NCBI RefSeq assembly: GCF_020921035.1
Contig: NC_063152.1
Span: 30,131,903 to 30,195,902 of the forward strand
Origin: Rhodamnia argentea
Taxonomy: Eukaryota; Streptophyta; Magnoliopsida; Myrtales; Myrtaceae
Length of the DNA: 64,000 nucleotides
Direction: 5' to 3'
A model generated the notes under the pieces. It did not search any database and was not told the DNA's origin. It worked only from the letters and a program-made list of their open reading frames with translations. Below are positions 59,400 through 64,000 of the stretch, piece by piece (the first letter of the stretch is position 1; every line of letters begins with the position of its first letter). A program made the position numbers and the translations under genes.

Positions 59400-61458
59400 G
59401 AAAAAAGAAAAACCAGCCCATGTTGCCCAAAGCCCAAAAATTAAACCTAACACTATCTTTTTCCACATATAAATAAGGTAAAACGAGGGGGAAAAAAAAA
59501 GCCCATCAGTGAAACAAAAGGAGAAGGGAAAGAAACAAGGAGAAGGAAGAGAGAGAAAAATGGAAGAAAGGATCGCACGTGTGCACCACCACCACAGACG
59601 CCTCGTCGAGCTCGTTTCACTACGTGCCGCCACGTGCTCGCATTCCTCGTTTACCTAATCGGAATGGTTTTTGTAGCTAAGGCTCAATTAGGATTTATGA
59701 AAAAATTGAGCCGCGAAGTCAGATTTTGGAGTCGTTAAGTCGAGATTCTCTGGGAGAATGATAGTTTAGGGTGTTGTGAAACTGTGGGACTTTACAAAAC
59801 TCAATTTGGACTTACGGTTTGCCCGGAACAAGTTTTTTTCAAATGCGGTACGCTATAGTACAATACGAACAGTAGATTTGGAAGGCTGATTTCTTTAGTT
59901 TTTGATTGTCGGTTGGATTGGCCATGTTAGGGATCTTGTAATACATCGAATAAGTTTTGTGTGGATTATAAGATCACTTAAAACGGAACTCGGTGGAGGA
60001 AGATATGATCCGAGAGATTTCGACGCGCGAAGGAAACAGCACTCGACCAGAACTATTGTGCTCGTTCTTGCCAATTTTTTAATATATTCTAGTCAAGCCG
60101 TGTTAGGGCTTTTGTAGTACATTAAAAGATCTTTCTTTAGACTACAAGTTTGTCTAAATCGAAGCTCGAGTGAGGGAGTTACGGTCCGTTTAAGTTTGTC
60201 GCGCAAGCTGCGCACAACGAACAACATGCGTGTCCACTACGGGCGATCATTTTGTTGATGCATGGGTATCGCCTTAGCGAAAAATAGGCCTTTTTCATTC
60301 AAGTTATGCTTTAGGGTAGCATATTATTTAGTTTTTTATATTGTTTTTCATATATTTGATAGGGTTTTGAACGTGTCAATCCGAATGAGCTTTATAGTTT
60401 GCTTTTGGCGTTGTCAAGTGAGTGATACAATTTCTTCTTTGTATTTGTAAACTCATATTTCAAAAATGATAATGCTAAGTACGTTATGATTTGAGAAAAT
60501 AACATTATTTGTTGCATAAAACAAGATCGAATATTTCTTGTTGTTTTGTTCTTTTTTATACGTTTTGCGAACGATTTGTGCTGCTAGTTTTAAGTTGATT
60601 CTGCTACATTTTGGTTATGAGGAGGATGTTATTGTTTGTTTATGTGGTGCTCAAGATAGCTATCAACCCGGTTATGGGATTTGTGGGTATGTGCATACTA
60701 CTTAGGATATCCTTGTGAGCCGAGCCACCGGCATTGTAGGTGGAGACCTTGCCAAGGAGGAATCTTGGTTGTCTTTTGTCACGGACGTTATACGTGACCA
60801 TGGTTAGAATCTTGAACATGAGATTGGTCAATGTATAGACCATTGGCATGTGATTTGATGAGATTAGTCAATGGATAAACCATTGATATGTGTTTGACGA
60901 AATTGATCGATGGATTAGACCATTGATGTATGCTTTGATGTTATCATCTGATATGGATACTTTTACTATGAATATATTATGTTAAGATAATATATAACTT
61001 GATTTTATCATAAAGGTTTGGTATGTTTCGAGCTTGATGTAAATATCTTATAGTTTGAAGATTAAATGTGCATAGTGATTGTTCGATCCGCTTAGAAAAA
61101 ATGTATTACTTACTAAGCCGTGTTATCTTACTCCTTTCATCTTCTTTGTCTTTCGGGTTCGACGAGTTGCCGGTAGGACATAAGAATAACGTTAGCCGAA
61201 AGATTTTTGGGTAGAGGAATTTTTGCTACGAAGTGTACGTAGGTGTGTTGAGCTTTGGAGATAGCTCTTTTGATGAATGTAGATATAGGTCTGTTTGAAG
61301 AAAGCTTTGTTATTATAACCACATGATCTTTTATCATATATATGTGAATGTGTGTGTGTCTATATATGGATATCAGGTTGAATAGTGTTATATTTTGAGG
61401 CTGCATTCTTTGAGAAAAAGGATAGCCGTGTCATTGTACTATTCTTGTAGAAACTGGG
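59400..61458 (+). mobile_element. Solo LTR-like element, same family as 5.45 kb, inverted
   Basis: The right end GAAACTGGGTGTGACA and internal phrases (gccggcattgtaggtggaga; gccaaggaggaatcttgg; ggttatgggatttgtgggta) read as the reverse complement of 5460-5850 and 53815-54200. The order of blocks also matches the minus strand through 11660-11500 and 6676-5460 with the Copia removed. No internal coding region is seen, so it is probably a solo LTR. The left border is approximate. It lies just upstream of the NLR gene. Confidence 0.6.
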
Positions 61459-62635
61459 TGTGACACTAAAGGATCAAACGAACATAGAGGAAAATCAACA
61501 ACTTCGAATGACAACGAAGCCCGCATTAGCTACGAAAAGTCTTGTGGCTCCTGAAATGCTTTACTAACCTCAACGACCGGGCAAGACACGAAAAGAAGTC
61601 CTAACGGTAGCCAAACAAAGAGATTGTCCTGGCGCGCTCCACCGTCTTACCTAGCTAGATCCTGGTGCGCCTTTAATATATAACATTACTGTTGTCCTTG
61701 TCCTTGAATCCCTTATCAGTACACTTAAATGCGTTTGCAGAAGAAAAGAAGGAAAAGCCCGGTAACTTCTGCAGCATTACAAATGAGATCAGTACACAAA
61801 ATTCACAGTCTGTCAAACCATGGACAGACGTTAAAAGCTTACCACACCAAAGTATCCTATGCTCTTATTGGGCATATGTAAATTTGAAAGTTGGATAACG
61901 TGAGGAATCATTGGACAGAAAATAGAACAAACACGTTTTGGTTATGTCCCATGAAAGAGATGTATGCACCAGCACCAGCACCACCACCACCTCTTGTTTT
62001 GGAATCTTATCTTGCTTTTATCATGACAAGTCAAAAAGGCGAGTCGCCTCGCCATCTTCCGACATTATGGTGAAGTGTGACATCTATCTACCTTTCTTAT
62101 GGTTGACGACAAGTTCCACTTTGCGAGAATAATTGTGATTCTGTACCTATTGCGACATCAAATGCACAGGATGCTGGTGAGCGAAATTCTGTTTTGAACT
62201 TCATGCTTGTCATCCCAACAAGTATAGAAAGAAATACAAGAAGACACCTGATATAATGAAAGCAGCACATCAATATAAAATATTCGTGCTATGATTATTC
62301 GATGGAATAGATATAAAGCTGCTTGAATGAAAGTATTAGCATTGCATATAAAGACAGTTTTTCATGGTGGCACGATAAGCATTCATACATGTTAAAGAAA
62401 GCTGCTTAACTCGAAGTACAAAGTTAAACACACTATTGATCCAAAAGGACTTTCCCTTTATAGTCATTTACCGAGCTCCAAACAAGAGAAACTCCTACAT
62501 TTTGGTTTTGGCCAAAGGAGAAACTTCTACATTCAGTCATAGGATTACATGCCACAAGATAAGCCCACAAGATGAACCAACAAATGATTAATTTCTTCTA
62601 TTGCTAGGATTCCAGGAACATGAGACTCCATAAAG
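61459..62635. other. Intergenic, no gene recognised
   Basis: Contains a short (CAC/CAG) run at about 61967-61993. The stretch from about 62200 is probably the 3' untranslated region and flank of the DUF4220 gene. Confidence 0.5.
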
Positions 62636-64000
62636 CTAGTGCTTCACAATCAACTTTGCTCTTGCATGACCCTCACTGATCTGAAATTGCTCCCCTAGAC
62701 CAAAATGAGCCATTAATAGCCACACGAAAGTGGCGAGCTCCCCGCCTTTGCTCAGTTGATGAGCATGAGCAGTTGCGGTGCAATGACTCGCGGCATATGA
62801 CAGCAACTCCACCCATACTTTACTCATGATCTTCCATTTCTGATCCTCGTATCTCCTCAACTCTTTGGCCAACCAACTCGCATCGAACAGCACCGACTTG
62901 CTTCTGTCTCCCTTTACATCGACAGGTCTCACAGTCGTTTTCACCTTGAGAATGTAATCAGAGGCTTGTTTATGCTCTTCGTGGGGTGACAGTTCCTTCC
63001 TGGATAAAAATTTCTTGGCCTCGGCACAAGTGTCTTGGAATCTTATCCGTCCAATACCCACAATGGAAGACATCATCTTAGGTTGCACAACGAGAAGATA
63101 GAGCATATAATCTGAGAGATCCTTACAAAATCCTACGTGACAATCGTTGCTCTGTTCAGTTTCAGTGGCAGTGGAATACAGGAGATCTGTGGCCACATGC
63201 CACAATATAATGCTCTCGTCATACTCAACTTCAGTAACGAATGGCAACAGCTCATTCCAATGAGGATTGTGAAGCGCCCACTCACCTCTGGCTGAATATA
63301 TCCTCTTTGCAGATCCCAGGTCGTTAGCGAGCCTTGATTTGTCTTGCAGCTCCTGATGGATAAATAACCATAGTTCTTTAGTAAAAGATGTCCTCGATGA
63401 GTACCTCATGTGGTCTACAAAATCCTTTAGGCCCATCAGAACAATGATCTTGCTGAATGAGTGTCCAACACGATCACAAATGGTCTGAATTTTCTGAGGG
63501 CGTTCCCGGATAGAATAATCAATCAAGTTGTATCTCGAGATAGACCGTGACCACCTGCGAAACAGGTGCCTCTTAATCCAGGCCAAGAATCTGATCTCTG
63601 GCTCCTCTTCCTCGTCTGACCAGGGCGACTTCTTGAGAGAAAGGTAACTTCCGATGATTGCGGCTAAAACCCAGTGTTTCTTGGGGTTCTTCAATGCTGA
63701 AACTGTCCAGTCGGAGAAGATGAGCTGGAGGAGAGCAACGACATCCAAGGCTAAAGCACCAAGGAGCAGGATATAGGTAACCTTAACATTGAATCTCCCG
63801 AAGCCATCTTTGTCCATGAAAAAGAAGAGCGCCAGAGCGATCTCCACCGAACCAAAACAAACGAAGCGCCAAAAGTATCCGAACTTATCCCGCACTACCA
63901 CAACCTTTGTGTAGAGGATATCGTAAAAGAAGTTGAGTTCTACCTCCAGCAATCTGAGAGTAGCCACTGGCTTTGTCCTATGGAAGAAGTCCCGGCTTTC
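62636..64000 (-). CDS. DUF4220/DUF594 membrane protein, 5' end outside window
   Basis: An open frame runs from the window edge to the stop at 62636 (454 codons). It is still open at 64000, reading ESRDFFHRTKPVATLR in the normal family context, so the start lies beyond the window. The visible N-terminal part has two or three hydrophobic segments (FVCFGSVEIALALFFF; VTYILLLGALALDVVALLQL; HWVLAAIIGSYLSL), typical of the DUF4220 membrane region. The C-terminus carries the DUF594 signature (WKIMSKVWVELLSYAASHC, AHAHQLSKGGELATFVWLL). Function is unknown. The families occur in large plant-specific clusters, and no catalytic motif is recognised. No frameshift or stop is seen in the visible part. Confidence 0.9.
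   Translation of the reverse strand, partial: ESRDFFHRTKPVATLRLLEVELNFFYDILYTKVVVVRDKFGYFWRFVCFGSVEIALALFFFMDKDGFGRFNVKVTYILLLGALALDVVALLQLIFSDWTVSALKNPKKHWVLAAIIGSYLSLKKSPWSDEEEEPEIRFLAWIKRHLFRRWSRSISRYNLIDYSIRERPQKIQTICDRVGHSFSKIIVLMGLKDFVDHMRYSSRTSFTKELWLFIHQELQDKSRLANDLGSAKRIYSARGEWALHNPHWNELLPFVTEVEYDESIILWHVATDLLYSTATETEQSNDCHVGFCKDLSDYMLYLLVVQPKMMSSIVGIGRIRFQDTCAEAKKFLSRKELSPHEEHKQASDYILKVKTTVRPVDVKGDRSKSVLFDASWLAKELRRYEDQKWKIMSKVWVELLSYAASHCTATAHAHQLSKGGELATFVWLLMAHFGLGEQFQISEGHARAKLIVKH

Overview
This is a window of plant nuclear DNA, most likely from a woody eudicot (rosid, possibly Myrtaceae). That placement rests on gene families and repeat style, not on a search. Genes have GT-AG introns, and intergenic DNA is AT-rich and full of plant-type retroelements: Ty1/Copia, a Ty3/Gypsy chromovirus, an RTE-type LINE, a miniature LTR element and many inverted-repeat elements. 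There is no operon structure.

Layout. 1-21 kb: two direct copies (about 0.86-5.4 kb and 13.3-21.1 kb) of a segment carrying a nine-exon rhomboid-like (RBL10-type) gene on the minus strand. Each copy has a different lesion. Between them lies a Gypsy remnant (5.45-13.0 kb) with a complete Copia element nested in it (6682-11494, 5-bp target duplication, near-identical LTRs, broken gag-pol). 21-24 kb: repeat-rich, no gene recognised. 24.06-27.37 kb: nine-exon Nudix hydrolase gene (NUDT8-like) with an altered Nudix box. 30.4-35.1 kb: four-exon PPPDE/DeSI-like peptidase gene whose last intron carries a 5'-truncated LINE and an inverted-repeat element. 36.4-41.1 kb (minus): 1378-aa DC1 zinc-finger protein with about 18 DC1 modules and an unusual C-terminal helical domain. 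42-50 kb: nested foldback elements and a tandem array of a miniature LTR retrotransposon (three LTRs, two internal domains). 50.5-52.4 kb (minus): a second, shorter DC1 gene with the same C-terminal domain. 54.4-59.3 kb (minus): NB-ARC-LRR resistance-type gene without a CC or TIR domain. 59.4-61.5 kb: LTR of the same family as the one at 5.5 kb. 62.6-64.0 kb (minus): DUF4220/DUF594 membrane protein, cut by the window edge.

The second half (36-64 kb) groups families often linked to plant stress and immunity: two DC1 proteins, an NLR and a DUF4220 protein, all on the minus strand. The best candidate for something undescribed is the DC1 plus C-terminal domain architecture shared by two neighbouring genes of very different length. 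The rhomboid pair and the miniature LTR array are the clearest evolutionary stories.

Exon models were built by eye from splice sites, reading phase and comparison between paralogues. Intact models keep phase through every junction, but none is confirmed by transcripts.
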